DNA of 64,000 nucleotides from Chionoecetes opilio (taxonomy: Eukaryota; Arthropoda; Malacostraca; Decapoda; Majidae), in assembly GCA_016584305.1 (NCBI GenBank), contig JACEEZ010019117.1, forward strand, positions 879,109-943,108. The letters run 5' to 3'. The translations under genes and the position numbers were made by a program. This document shows, piece after piece, positions 50,091-60,589 of this stretch. The notes beneath the pieces are model-generated. The model was not told where the DNA came from. It ran no database searches and saw only the letters and a list, made by a program, of their open reading frames with translations. Within the stretch, counting starts at the first letter, position 1. Every line of letters starts with the position of its first letter.

Positions 50091-51374
50091 TGAGCACTGA
50101 AAAAAAAAAAAAAAAAAAATATCACCCATATCCATTGGACCACCCTACGAGGCTGAGTCCCTCCTTCCTTAATTCCTCTCCTCCTCCTCCTCCCTCAGCT
50201 CTTAAGACTCTCAAGCCGGTTCGGTGCACTACTCGCTTCCTCACGATCAGTGGACATATACACTTTTCTACTGGATGTTTGTACAAATAGATATTTTATC
50301 TTTAGTTTCTGGAAGTTATTATAATATAGTGTCGCTACTACATGCTGAAGCAAAATTCATACATGAAGCGTGAGTATTAAGGCCGACAGTGAGACCGCAG
50401 TTCTCTTCCATAATCACCCTTTTGATAAACTATATTGTTTGCATAGTTCATAATTATCATATAATATAATTCATGTCACTGCTCTAGTGGTCTCCGTGGA
50501 CACACTGAATACGTGGTTTTGTTTACATTTGATGCTCAAGCTTGCCAACCTCAGGCTTCCCGGGGGGGCAAGAAAACCCCAGCTTTTGGTAAACGCGCTT
50601 CCTGGGGAACTGGCTGGGGAACTCCTAAACGAAAAAAATATTTGACCGCAGAACCGTCTTCTAGTTTTCGTTCGGTGCCCATCTATGTTGGGGAGAGTTT
50701 TGGTTGGGTGGCCAAGAAATCGACTGTGAAACGGGCTGAACGAGTCTTAATATCCTACGTCACAACCAACCACAGCGCTTTCTGCGGTCACGTGATATTT
50801 TGGCCTTAAAAAACTGCAAGTATTTACTTATTGATACATTTTTAAATAAAACGAATATGAGCACAGTGATATGTAGCCTATATTGCGTCCAAAGCTGCAT
50901 AATACCCAGCGCTTTAGGTTTGAGTAAACAGGTCCATTACATAAAAAAAAAAATCGGTGGAAGTGATATACTAATTTGCGCATCGTTCTTATATATAATT
51001 TGCTCACTGTATTGTAGGTATCATAATTATAGTTTTTTCTTAGACTTCCCCAGGCAAAACTCGGGCTCACATACTTGAATTATATTTGACGCGGCACCAG
51101 GGCCTTTTTTTGCTACTGATTGGCCAATTTTAGTATGGCGCAAGATTATCTCATTGGCTGAGCCACATCTCCAGAGCTGAAGCACTCTCTTTCACCTTGA
51201 TTCACTTGCTGTGAGTGGATTTATGGTTAGATCGCTCCTGGCCTCAAACTTGAAAATACCCTATATATAGGTAAGTTTAAGTATATCTCGCGTTCATATA
51301 TACCATAGTGATTCCCAGTTTATAAGGGACACACGTCCCTTATAAAATAATCAGACACAAAATATTTGTTTGTT

Positions 51375-51545
51375 TGTAGGGGACCTGGGGTCGCATTTTC
51401 GAACACTGCTAAGATGTTCTTAGGGGACTAAGACCATCTTAGCGCTAGTTGGACACTTTCGAAAGCAAAGTTCGCTCCGCCTAGGACGGCGGAGCGAGTG
51501 TAGGCTAAGCAAGGGTTGGGGTCGCCTTAGCCCGCAATTTTCTCC
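51375..51545. repeat. Possible SINE/MITE with AAGATGTTCTTAG motifs
   Basis: CACTGCTAAGATGTTCTTAG and GACCATCTTAGC are followed by a GC-rich GCTCCGCCTAGGACGGCGGAGC hairpin. The style is that of a short interspersed element, but I cannot name it. Confidence 0.35.
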
Positions 51546-51629
51546 GTCACCACAACAACAATGGTTATATTATTGATTATATATTATATATTTTAGACTA
51601 TATATAGTATATTAGGCCTTATAATACAC

Positions 51630-51706
<77 letters not shown>
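51630..51706 (+). repeat. (AT)n microsatellite
   Basis: Alternating AT with ATTAT interruptions. Confidence 0.95.
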
Positions 51707-51707
<1 letters not shown>

Positions 51708-52099
51708 TATGAAACTGGTGCCCCCCGTTTTTACACCCCTTGTACCGCCCCTGTTAATCGGTGAGGTTAGGTTAATCAATAAGCTTCTTGGGTAGCGGTG
51801 AGATTAGGTTAATGGTGAGATGAGATCATTAGGAGATGAGGTTAATGGTGAAAACCCTGTTTGGGTGGGCTAGGTGGACTAGATATGGTTTCTGTGTTTT
51901 TTTTGGTGGACTAGATATGGTTTCTAGTGTCGTATAGCGAGAGGTTGCATTCGCTTACGAACGTTTTGTTGTCCCTAATTTAGGCTTAGTTAGAAGAAAA
52001 GTTTGGTTCAAGGAACACACGATTGCATTTTCTTCTATTATTATTTAACATATCTTATTTGCAGTACATCTCTCCATCAATCTTAATTAAATTAAATTA

Positions 52100-53960
52100 A
52101 GTTAAGTTAATTTAATAACAAAGCGAATATTCAATGAAGATTGTATAAAGAAATTTAATGAAATGTGTAACACTGTCAAATTGGATAATGTTATTGATAC
52201 CATTGACTGCCAAGAAGCATATTCTAAATTTCAAAGTTATTTTTTCTAAATGCTATAATGAAGCATTTCCTATAATCAAAATGAAAATGGGTTATAAGCA
52301 TAGGAAGCCTTGATTAACCTCAGCCATGAAGGAATCAATTAAGAATAAAAACAAATTATACCTATTGCAATTAAAAAGACCATCTAATGAACTTCAAAGA
52401 AATTTCAAAACTTATAAAAGGAATCTTCAAAAGTTACTTCGTCTAGCTGAACGTGATCATTATAGTAAGTTATTTAATGACAATATTGGTAACATCAGGA
52501 AATCTTGGGGTATACTAAATGAAATTATAAATAAAAAGAAGAAATCGACTCTGATTTCAAACAAAATTTTTTAGTAAATTATGAGAAAAAAAAATTTCCC
52601 TAAAATTAATTTGCTAACGCTTTCAATTATTTTTTTTGTTAATTTTTGGAAAAAAAATTTGTGATTCATTGCCCCCTTTGGGAAATCAAAATTACTTCCA
52701 AATATCTGTCAGCGCCTAACATCAATTCTATATTCTTGAAATCCGCCCAATACAACAAAGTCCAAACGAATAAGACGCTAAAAAAGAAGAGTCCAGGACA
52801 TAAGGGAATAACAGCTGATTTTCATAAAATTATCATATCCATTCTTCATAAAGGCTCGGACCCCATATTAAAAAATCAGTCTTTTTTAAAAGGTGTTTTT
52901 CCCCAGAATTAAAAGCGGGTTTAAAAGTTTTTCCCCCTTTTTTTAAAAGTAGGAAACCCGTACTCTAATGAAAAATTTTACCGCCCACCCCTCTGTACAA
53001 AAAAATATTCTCTAAAAATTTGAGCAAATAATGCATAAAATTAACTGAATTTATAGCATCAAAAATATTTTTTTAAAAAATATTTTTTTTGGTTTTTTAG
53101 GGGGGTGGGACTGATCTTGTTTGATCACCTTGGGGTAAAAAAAATCTCAAAATCATTGGGATCCCGGAGACTAGTGCTGGGAGTATTCCTTGATTTAAGT
53201 AAACCCTTTTTGATACTTTTAAAAACATGATTTTTTTTTGGGGAAAAATTGGGAGGCAGTACAGCTCGAATTGGAAAAAAAGGGTTATTTAACAAATATT
53301 ACAGTATGTGTTTATAATAAAGGGGAATCAAATTATTAAAATTTAAAAATCTGGTGTTCCCCGGGGCCCCTGTTTTGGACCCACTTTTTTTGATATTTTT
53401 AAATGACAAATTAAAATATTTGACGTTGTTTTGTCCAAAAACTTTTCGCTGATGATACTAACTTTTTTTTTCTTAGTGGTCCAAATTTTTGATGAATTTT
53501 TTTAAAAAAATAAACTCTGAATGAAAAATTTGATGAGAGGGAAATTTATGCTAAAAAATTTTTTCTTTTAAAAAATTTAAAAAACTCTTTAAAATGTTTT
53601 TTCAGAACTAGGGTAAAAAAGTGAAAACAAATCTCAATGTTTTATGTTGCCGGGTTTAAAAAATAGATCTGTAGTATAAAAAAAAAAATGTAGGTGTAGT
53701 CATTGATAAAAATTCCCTTTGGTTCCATAAATTTTTAATTACAAAAAAAGAAAAAATGCAAAAAGTTTGGGGTTTTTTGTTTAAAACTGAAATTTATAAA
53801 AGCCAACTCTTGATTTTTTGTTAACCCGCTTTTTTTATATCCATAACTTTGGGGTAAAAAGTTTGGGGATCTGCAAATGATTTTATTTTCAGCAATTATA
53901 ATAAATTTTCAAAAGAGAACTGCGAAATAATTACATCACAAACCCCGGGACCACACTGCC
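52100..53960 (+). pseudogene. LINE reverse transcriptase, 5' part readable, RT shredded
   Basis: The frame 52,326-52,572 reads as the linker before a LINE RT domain: KNKLYLLQLKRP, ERDHYSKLFNDNIGNIRKSW and LNEIINKKK. After 52,560 the consensus becomes noisy, but RT landmarks can be read in changing frames: GVFP near 52,890, LGVFLDLSKP near 53,190, SGVP near 53,352 and ADDTN near 53,450. The elements come in the right order and at reasonable spacing for one LINE ORF2 on the plus strand. Clade is not determined. Confidence 0.6.
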
Positions 53961-56690
53961 CCATTGTTTTTTAAATCACTCAAAAATTCCCATTTTCTAA
54001 AGTTTTTTTCATACTGTTTTTTCAAAAATTTTTTTTTTAAATAGGGAAAAAAGGTTTGGGGCCGATAGCATTGGAACAGGTTTTCCCACCGGGGAGGATA
54101 TACACTCTTACCCCCCCCAAAAAGAGAGGTAAACCCTTCGGGGTACCACAAGGGGAAACAACAATTTTCACAAAATTTTTGGGTATAAAGGAAACCCTAT
54201 ATGGAAAGAGAGGTTCAACAACTAAAAGACCATCATTGCTCATTATCAAATTATAAAAAACGAAATTTAAAAAATATTTCATGACCATGTAAATTTTTGT
54301 TTTTATATTTATTTTTTTGTGTTAGGATGTGCATACAAAGAACCCTATAAAAATTTAAATTTCCTTCTAAAAATTTTACAGTTATTATATAAATGGAGGG
54401 GAAATTACCATTTGGTTTTCAGTTCCCCCATTTTCCATGTAACAATTGAAAAATTAGTCAATTTTAATATATATATATTTTATTATATTAAAATAAAATT
54501 TTATATATATATATAATATATATATATATATATTTTAAAATTATATATAATATTCTATATATATTTATTATATATATAAGATTGTTTTTTGCTCATGACA
54601 ATAAATAAAATTTTAATTGAAATTTAAATTTAATTGAAAACTCCGTTTTTAAACATAAAGGGCGTAATACCCGATTCATCTAAACTCAGATCCTCTCCTT
54701 TTTATAACATAATGTGTAAAACCCGACCATCTAAACACAGATCCCCCCCTTTTATAACATAATGTCGTAAAACACCGACTCACTAAAAACAGATTCCCCC
54801 CCCCCCCTTCTACAACAAATGTCCCTAATTTCCCCACTCTCAAACAAAAGATCCCCCCCCCTTTTATAACATAATGTCCCCTAATACAAACCCACTCATT
54901 AAAAACCCAAAACCCCTCCTTCTACAACATTTAAAGTTCCCTAATACAAACCCACTCTCTAAACCCCGATCCTCTCCTTCTTTCCCAAAATAATGGGCGT
55001 TTAAAACACCCAATCATCCAAACACAATTCCCTTTCCCCCTTTCTAAACAAAATGTCGTTAAAAACACCGACCCATCTAAACCCACTCTCCCCCTTCTAT
55101 AAAATAATGTCGTATTACATCGACCATTAAACACAGTCAAATCCCTTTACATATTTTAATTCCCAAAATACATATTCGACAAAACTTCATAAAAGCTGCA
55201 TCACTCCCTAATTCAACATCCTATCATTTAACATCCTAACAAAATTAAAATGGCTGCGTTACACTTACACCCAAATACAATGACTACCAACCCTTGCAAC
55301 AATGTTTCTACTTACCTTGCAATGAACCCCATGGTGATCCCCGAATGACCACTTTAATTTGTGTTTCATCTTATATAGTATTTTTTTTCTTTAAGGTAAT
55401 TGGCATTTATTTAGTTCTCCTCACAACTTAATTTTTCCCAGAACACGCCCCGCCTATTTTTCTTTGGTTTAAAAATTTCCCCAGAACATTTTTTCATCTT
55501 CCTTACTCCCCCTTTTTTAGGTTTTCCAATATTTCCTTTTATCATTGGGGTAATTTTTTCCCGTGGAGGCGGGCAGCCCCCCACAACCCTTTTTTGTCCT
55601 TCGGGGCCCTACCTTTTTTCCAAAAAGACATGAGGGGGGTTTTTTACAAGTTCTTTCCTCCATTTGTCGGAACCCCATTTCAAACCCCCGCCTCAACCCG
55701 GATATTTTTTAAAAAACGCCCCCCACAAAGGTTTTGTCTTGTAACAAGCTTGGCCACATCTGTTTCCCACGCTTTCCCACTATTTTGGACCCAACTTCGT
55801 CAGCCTCTGTGTTTTTCTTTGCGTCCTTATCTCCTCATTATCTTGTCACGGCGGTCATTTTCCCCCTTTGCCCTTTTGGGAATATATGGGCCCAAAAAAA
55901 ACATTTACATTTATGGCCCGTTTCTCTGTTGTAAAATAAAAATCGGGTTTCCCCCTCTTCCCTCCTCTCATTTATTTCCCTTTTCTCTTAAATTTCCCCT
56001 CTTCATTTCATCTCCCCCACATATCCCCCATATCTTCTGCAATTGCAACGGGTTACACATGGGTCCCCCCTCTAAGAGGGGCGTCACCGGCATGTGTTTT
56101 TGGGTGGGGCAGGGGCCCAAAGGCTGTACATCCCTCAGGCAAGGGCTCGGTGGAATGGGCCCCCGGAAAATCTGGGCTGAATTCCCCCGGCAAACCCGAG
56201 CCCCTTTTAAAAGAACCGCGCCGTAAAGACCCCCCAACAAACCCCGAAGATCCCACCGGGAATATTTTCCAAGTCCAGGCAGCCAGTCCGGGTTTAATCA
56301 AAGGCGGGGGACTTCACAGCAATCCTTTTCTGTAATACGAGGGAAGGGGGCCCAAAGGGGCCGAACCCAAACCTTCTGGGGGGGTCCCCCCATTAGAGGA
56401 ATTCCGAGAAAAACCCTTTTCCACGACGAGAATGCAAGAGGCTTGGCGAAGGGGAAAGGTTTTTTAAAAATCAAAGGGGACGTCCTTGAAAACGTTGAGG
56501 AACTGGAAAGCCAAATTTAGGACCAATGCAGAATACAACCCCCGGCAAATTTTCCCCAAAATTCCAGTATATTTAAAGTGTGCCTGGGGGGGCAAAATAG
56601 ATGTGGTTGCAAAAGTCAACGTAAAATCAATTGGAGCACTTGTGGCATAAACTCATCCATTTAATTTATCAAGGAAAATAGGCTTAAACG
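52560..56690. other. Low-quality consensus, block 3
   Basis: Homopolymer-dense sequence. Besides the LINE RT remnants and the tandem repeat at 54,650-55,140, an AT-rich tract lies at 54,460-54,580. The GC-rich segment 55,590-56,400 has open stretches on both strands, but nothing I recognise. Confidence 0.6.
54650..55140 (+). repeat. ~54-bp tandem repeat, about nine units
   Basis: Units follow the pattern AACATAATGTCGTAAAACAC, then CGACTCATCTAAACACAGAT, then a C/T-rich end and TTATA. Lengths vary from 49 to 60 bases, at least partly through miscalled C and T runs. Confidence 0.85.
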
Positions 56691-56747
56691 ATTTTAGTAT
56701 CAAAGGTTTACCGAGGTGGGCAGATGTCTTTGTTCGCGCTGTTTTCG

Positions 56748-57250
56748 CACATGTCACAGTTAGCAAGTTCAGAAGAACAGTGAGCATGAAAATAACGGTA
56801 GAAGATAGCAAGAGAACCAGCATTGCGGCGGTGATTTAAAGATTGAAGACAGTCAGTCAGAGGAGGGGAGTTGATGAGACGAACAGCTTTTGACTCAACC
56901 CTGTTTAGGAGAGCTGTATGAGTGGATCCTCCCCAAACATGTGAGACATACTCCATACATGGGCGGATAAGACCCCTGTACAGAGCAAGCAACTGGGAGG
57001 GAGAAAAAAATGGACGCAGACGCCACAGGACACCTAACTTCTTAGAAGCTGTTTTAGCAAGAGATGAGATTTGAGATTTCCAGTTCAGATTTTTAGTAAA
57101 GAACAGTCCAAGAATGTTCATTGTAGTAGGAGATAGTTGAGTGTCATTGAAGAAGAGGGGATAGTTATCTGGTAGGTTTTGTCGAGTAGATAGGTGAAGA
57201 AATTGGGTTTTTGAGGCATTGAACAAAACAAAGTTTGATTTGCCCTAATC
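56748..57250 (-). pseudogene. Jockey-type LINE fragment, same family as 20.1-22.4 kb
   Basis: The minus-strand frame 57,226-56,708 encodes WFNASKTQ-type sequence through LGLFFTKNLNWKS, KKLGVLWRLRPFFSP, RGLIRPCMEYVSHVWGG and HAHCSSELANC. It matches 20,500-20,985 with a low number of substitutions and, unlike that copy, without frameshift. It is truncated at both ends: on the left next to noisy sequence, on the right at a (GGT)n run. Confidence 0.88.
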
Positions 57251-57256
57251 AGAAAT

Positions 57257-57318
57257 TATGTGGTGGTGGTGGTGGTATGGTGGTGTTGGTGGTGGTAATG
57301 GTGGTGGTGGTGGTATTT
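57257..57318 (+). repeat. (GGT)n microsatellite
   Basis: GGTGGT units with a few ATG and TTG interruptions. Confidence 0.9.
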
Positions 57319-57339
57319 CATAATTGTTATATGCGAATC

Positions 57340-57870
57340 AAGCTCCAAGCTCCCTTCGCTCGATTGGACAACTCTCTGTACCCACGGCTGAAATGCATAT
57401 TTGACACCTCACACATACCCTACCACGTATATAACACCACACTAACCCTAAATAACACCTATAACGGCATTAAAAACACGAGTTATAGTGGTTATATGAG
57501 GCCTAACACAAGCAGCCTGTCTCCTCGGCTCAGACACTGTTATTGTGAGCGACTGCGAGTCGAAAACATTTTATTTCCACTACACTAATGCACTACTTTC
57601 GCCACTGCACTAATGTCGCCAGGCACAATATATTACGAATTTTAGCATATATGCTAAAAACTCGCTTCGCTCGCTTGGACAATGAGCTAAGAGACGAAGT
57701 ATAACCTTTTGTGCCAAATTTCTTCCTTTACGCCTGTATACCCGTTGCCTACAAAAGTAGTCACAAGAAGAAGAAGAAGAATTCGTGGAAACATTTTACA
57801 AGCCTATATGACACCTGATTTCGGCTGAAATAGGTGTCCAAGCGAGCGAAGCGAGCTTGGACAATCAGAA
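57340..57870. repeat. Sequence with repeated CTCGCTTCGCTCGCTTGGACAA-type motif
   Basis: Variants of a palindromic TCGCTTCGCTCG motif followed by TTGGACAA occur at about 57,355, 57,662 and, inverted, 57,840. Two carry GACAATGAG/GACAATCAG after it. The whole may be one short interspersed element with inverted ends. Confidence 0.5.
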
Positions 57871-58980
57871 GCACCCAAAATTCCCCAAGTACTACCTTTT
57901 TCTCCGTGTCTCCGTGCATCTGTATCAGGCAGGGTTGGGAGGCTTACTCGTGTGACGCCGCCGAGCCATGGTCCGTCGTCTGCTGATCGCACGTTGTGTT
58001 TTGAGAGCTCGGGGAATTTACAGATTTTGAATGCGGATCATTTAAAAACGGGTGACTGGATGCAAAGAATGACAACCTATTGTTGATATACTCGATCATG
58101 GCTATATTTTGACTGCATTAAATCAGGAATGATGAAATGGTCTGGACGATTACTTTAAGAGAAGAACAATGTCCGTCTACAGTAGGCTAATGAGTAGGCG
58201 TCTGCATATAGGCAAATCATATGTAAATGCATTTTTTATAGTCATTTTTTTGTTTAATTTCATATTCGTAACTGTACTATACACGTACGGCATATTCTTG
58301 GAAAGTTCTTGGGTATTATAATAAAGTCTTCAACCTGTTATATCATTTGAAAGTATAATAAGCATAGGGAATATATTTAGCGACGTCTATACGGCGCCAG
58401 TGTAAAACCGCCTTAAATGGTCAGTGGAGAGTAGCTGTACGTGACGAATTAAGTATCTGTGTACCAAAAGACAACCACAGGTTTCACATTAGAGAAGCAA
58501 ATTTCATTATCTAAATTGGCTTCAAAAATATCATTTCCTTGACCCATGTATTTGTTCATATGATAGTTTGCCTTAATTTATCTTATGCCTTTTCAACATT
58601 ATCAATAAACGACTAAGTTATTAGAGGTTATTATCTGTTTTCCTTTTGTTTATATGTGTTATGATATTGGTTATATATGTTTATTTTTTCATGTTTACAA
58701 TATGGTTGATTTTTGTGTGTGTGAATGAAAACCTCCGTATGATGAGGTCTCTTGAACAAATAGTTTGATTTCAGTTATGTAATATTTTTTTTTTTTTGCA
58801 TTGTAAATAAACTTAAGAAAAACGTATCTTATTTATTGCTTAAACCAGTTATCAGAAGAAAAAAAAATATATATTTTTTTACTTATGAACTTTAAGTTTA
58901 TAAAAGAGAAAGAAATATATTAATAATGATTTGTAAGAATTTTTATGTAGGGGTTCCCTGAGGCATGAACATTATTGCAA
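57871..58980. other. Unassigned AT-rich sequence
   Basis: No gene is seen. A 28-base piece at 58,157-58,184 (AGAACAATGTCCGTCTACAG) matches the Jockey-type LINE at about 21,218-21,242. Confidence 0.4.
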
Positions 58981-59032
58981 GGGTTCCACAAGGGTGAAAA
59001 GGTTGAAAAACGATGCTGTAGACTAATTAATA

Positions 59033-59062
59033 TAAGGCCGCTGGCACACGAGCGATTTTGTA
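59033..59062 (+). repeat. MITE terminus (family of 8754-9427)
   Basis: AAGGCCGCTGGCACACGAGC is nearly the terminus of the MITE at 8.75 kb. No partner end is recognised. Confidence 0.5.
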
Positions 59063-59159
59063 AAGAACGGACGGACAGACGTACACTTGTGAAATACAAC
59101 AATATTACGTATTTTCATTATCCTTTTTCTCACTGTCAATTTATTTTTTCTATCAATTG

Positions 59160-59335
59160 AATTATAATTATCATATAAATAAATATCATTATCACTATCA
59201 TTAATATTAGTATTATAATTATTATTTTCATTACTAATATTATTTTTATTAGTAGTAGTATTTCTAGTAATATTATCAATATTATCACTATTATCATTAT
59301 TAATTATAATTACTATCATTATTGATGTTGCTGTT
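59160..59335 (+). repeat. ATT/ATC trinucleotide-rich tract
   Basis: Imperfect ATT, ATC and AGT triplets; low complexity. Confidence 0.85.
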
Positions 59336-60334
59336 ACCAATATTACTTATTCACGCACATTTACAGACGTACACACTCTAAAACCCACCAAAATATGAAA
59401 AACAACATTTGCTCCTTAGTTTGAAATTCTTGTGGTAAACAATATCAATGTTGTAAGTTTGCGCTTCTGATGCGGGTCTTAGGAAGCCTATTTCAGCAGG
59501 CATCCCGCTGCAATCTTATCAAGCATTATGGAGGTTTGTCCACATAATCATGTAAAGGTATCCGGGCGTAGAATATTCCACTAAAAATGCAGATTTTGCA
59601 AATCCCAGGTGTTATTGCATTACCAGAGTGCAGGTGTGGTGTCGTGCATCAGCACGTATCGTGTGTGTGTGTTTTACATTATTTTATTTTACCTGTTTCG
59701 TTGCCATGATTTACCTGAAATGTAGCAGTGGCATTTATGGCAAATAATTATTTTCTTTGAGTCTGTGCCTATCCGTGGACGGATTAACAAGTACGTGGAC
59801 TGGTTGTTTGGTTTACGTTATTAGAAGATTTAATGCTATTGTTATATATTGGAAGGAAAAAAATCAGGATGTGTATGTAGAAACAAGGATAGAGAATCTA
59901 CAGTATGTATAGGATAAAGGTATGACAAATAAGTGTTCGTCTGTTAGGAGTAAGATAAATGAAACAATAAAACAAGATCTGGAGTTGGAAAAGTAGTAAT
60001 GGGTGGTTACCGTTTCAAGAAACAAGGAAGTAAGCCTCTGGATTAAATACTTTTGCCTTACATGTCGAACCATGTTTCTGGTAATGTTATTATACCAACA
60101 TCTGTTACACTAGTTATTCCACTCAGTAAATCTATCTTGTTTAAAATACTCCTACAGTTTGTATTGTAAACCTTCAAGCTAGTCTTCTTCATCTTGTCAG
60201 TTTTCCCAATAGCTGTAACTAACTCCTTCCTCTCTCTCTCTTCTTACAACTCCTTTTAGTTCCCTGCCTTCTAAAACTTTTTCTTGTGTCACTGGTTTCC
60301 CTTTCTCTGACCCTAGTGTTCATTCCTCGGCTGC
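59336..60334. other. Unassigned sequence
   Basis: I see no gene or named repeat. The end (60,180-60,330) may be untranslated or linker sequence of the LINE ORF1 fragment that follows on the minus strand. Confidence 0.35.
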
Positions 60335-60586
60335 CTATCTTAAAAAAGCCCGCCAGGCACGTACAAGGGATTCAGACAAATTCTGAACCCTTTTCCGCGA
60401 ACGGTGCACCCCATCCCTGTAGTAAAGGCTGTGCTTTCCGAAAAAGGGGTCCCAGTTATCGATAAAGGCCCATCCATTGACTTTGCAATGAATTACCAGC
60501 CGGCAATTCAGAGCAATCGCCCTGGAGTACCACATGTACCAAGACATATTGACGCATATGTACGTTTCGTACACGAGAGGATGCCT
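60335..60586 (-). pseudogene. SGNH-esterase-like fragment (LINE ORF1 type)
   Basis: The minus strand encodes FIDNWDPFFGK, LYYRDGVHRSRK and LSESLVRAWR. This is the C-terminal block of SGNH-type esterase domains carried by ORF1 of CR1-group LINEs, and DGVH contains the D-x-x-H catalytic pair. A stop closes the frame. The upstream part of the domain is absent: the nuclease transposon starts at 60,590, next to the fragment. Confidence 0.55.
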
Positions 60587-60589
60587 GTA

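Noticed and set aside
55594..56335. 210-codon plus-strand frame and overlapping minus-strand frames
   Set aside because: Low-complexity Pro/Phe-rich translation in noisy consensus, no domain recognised.
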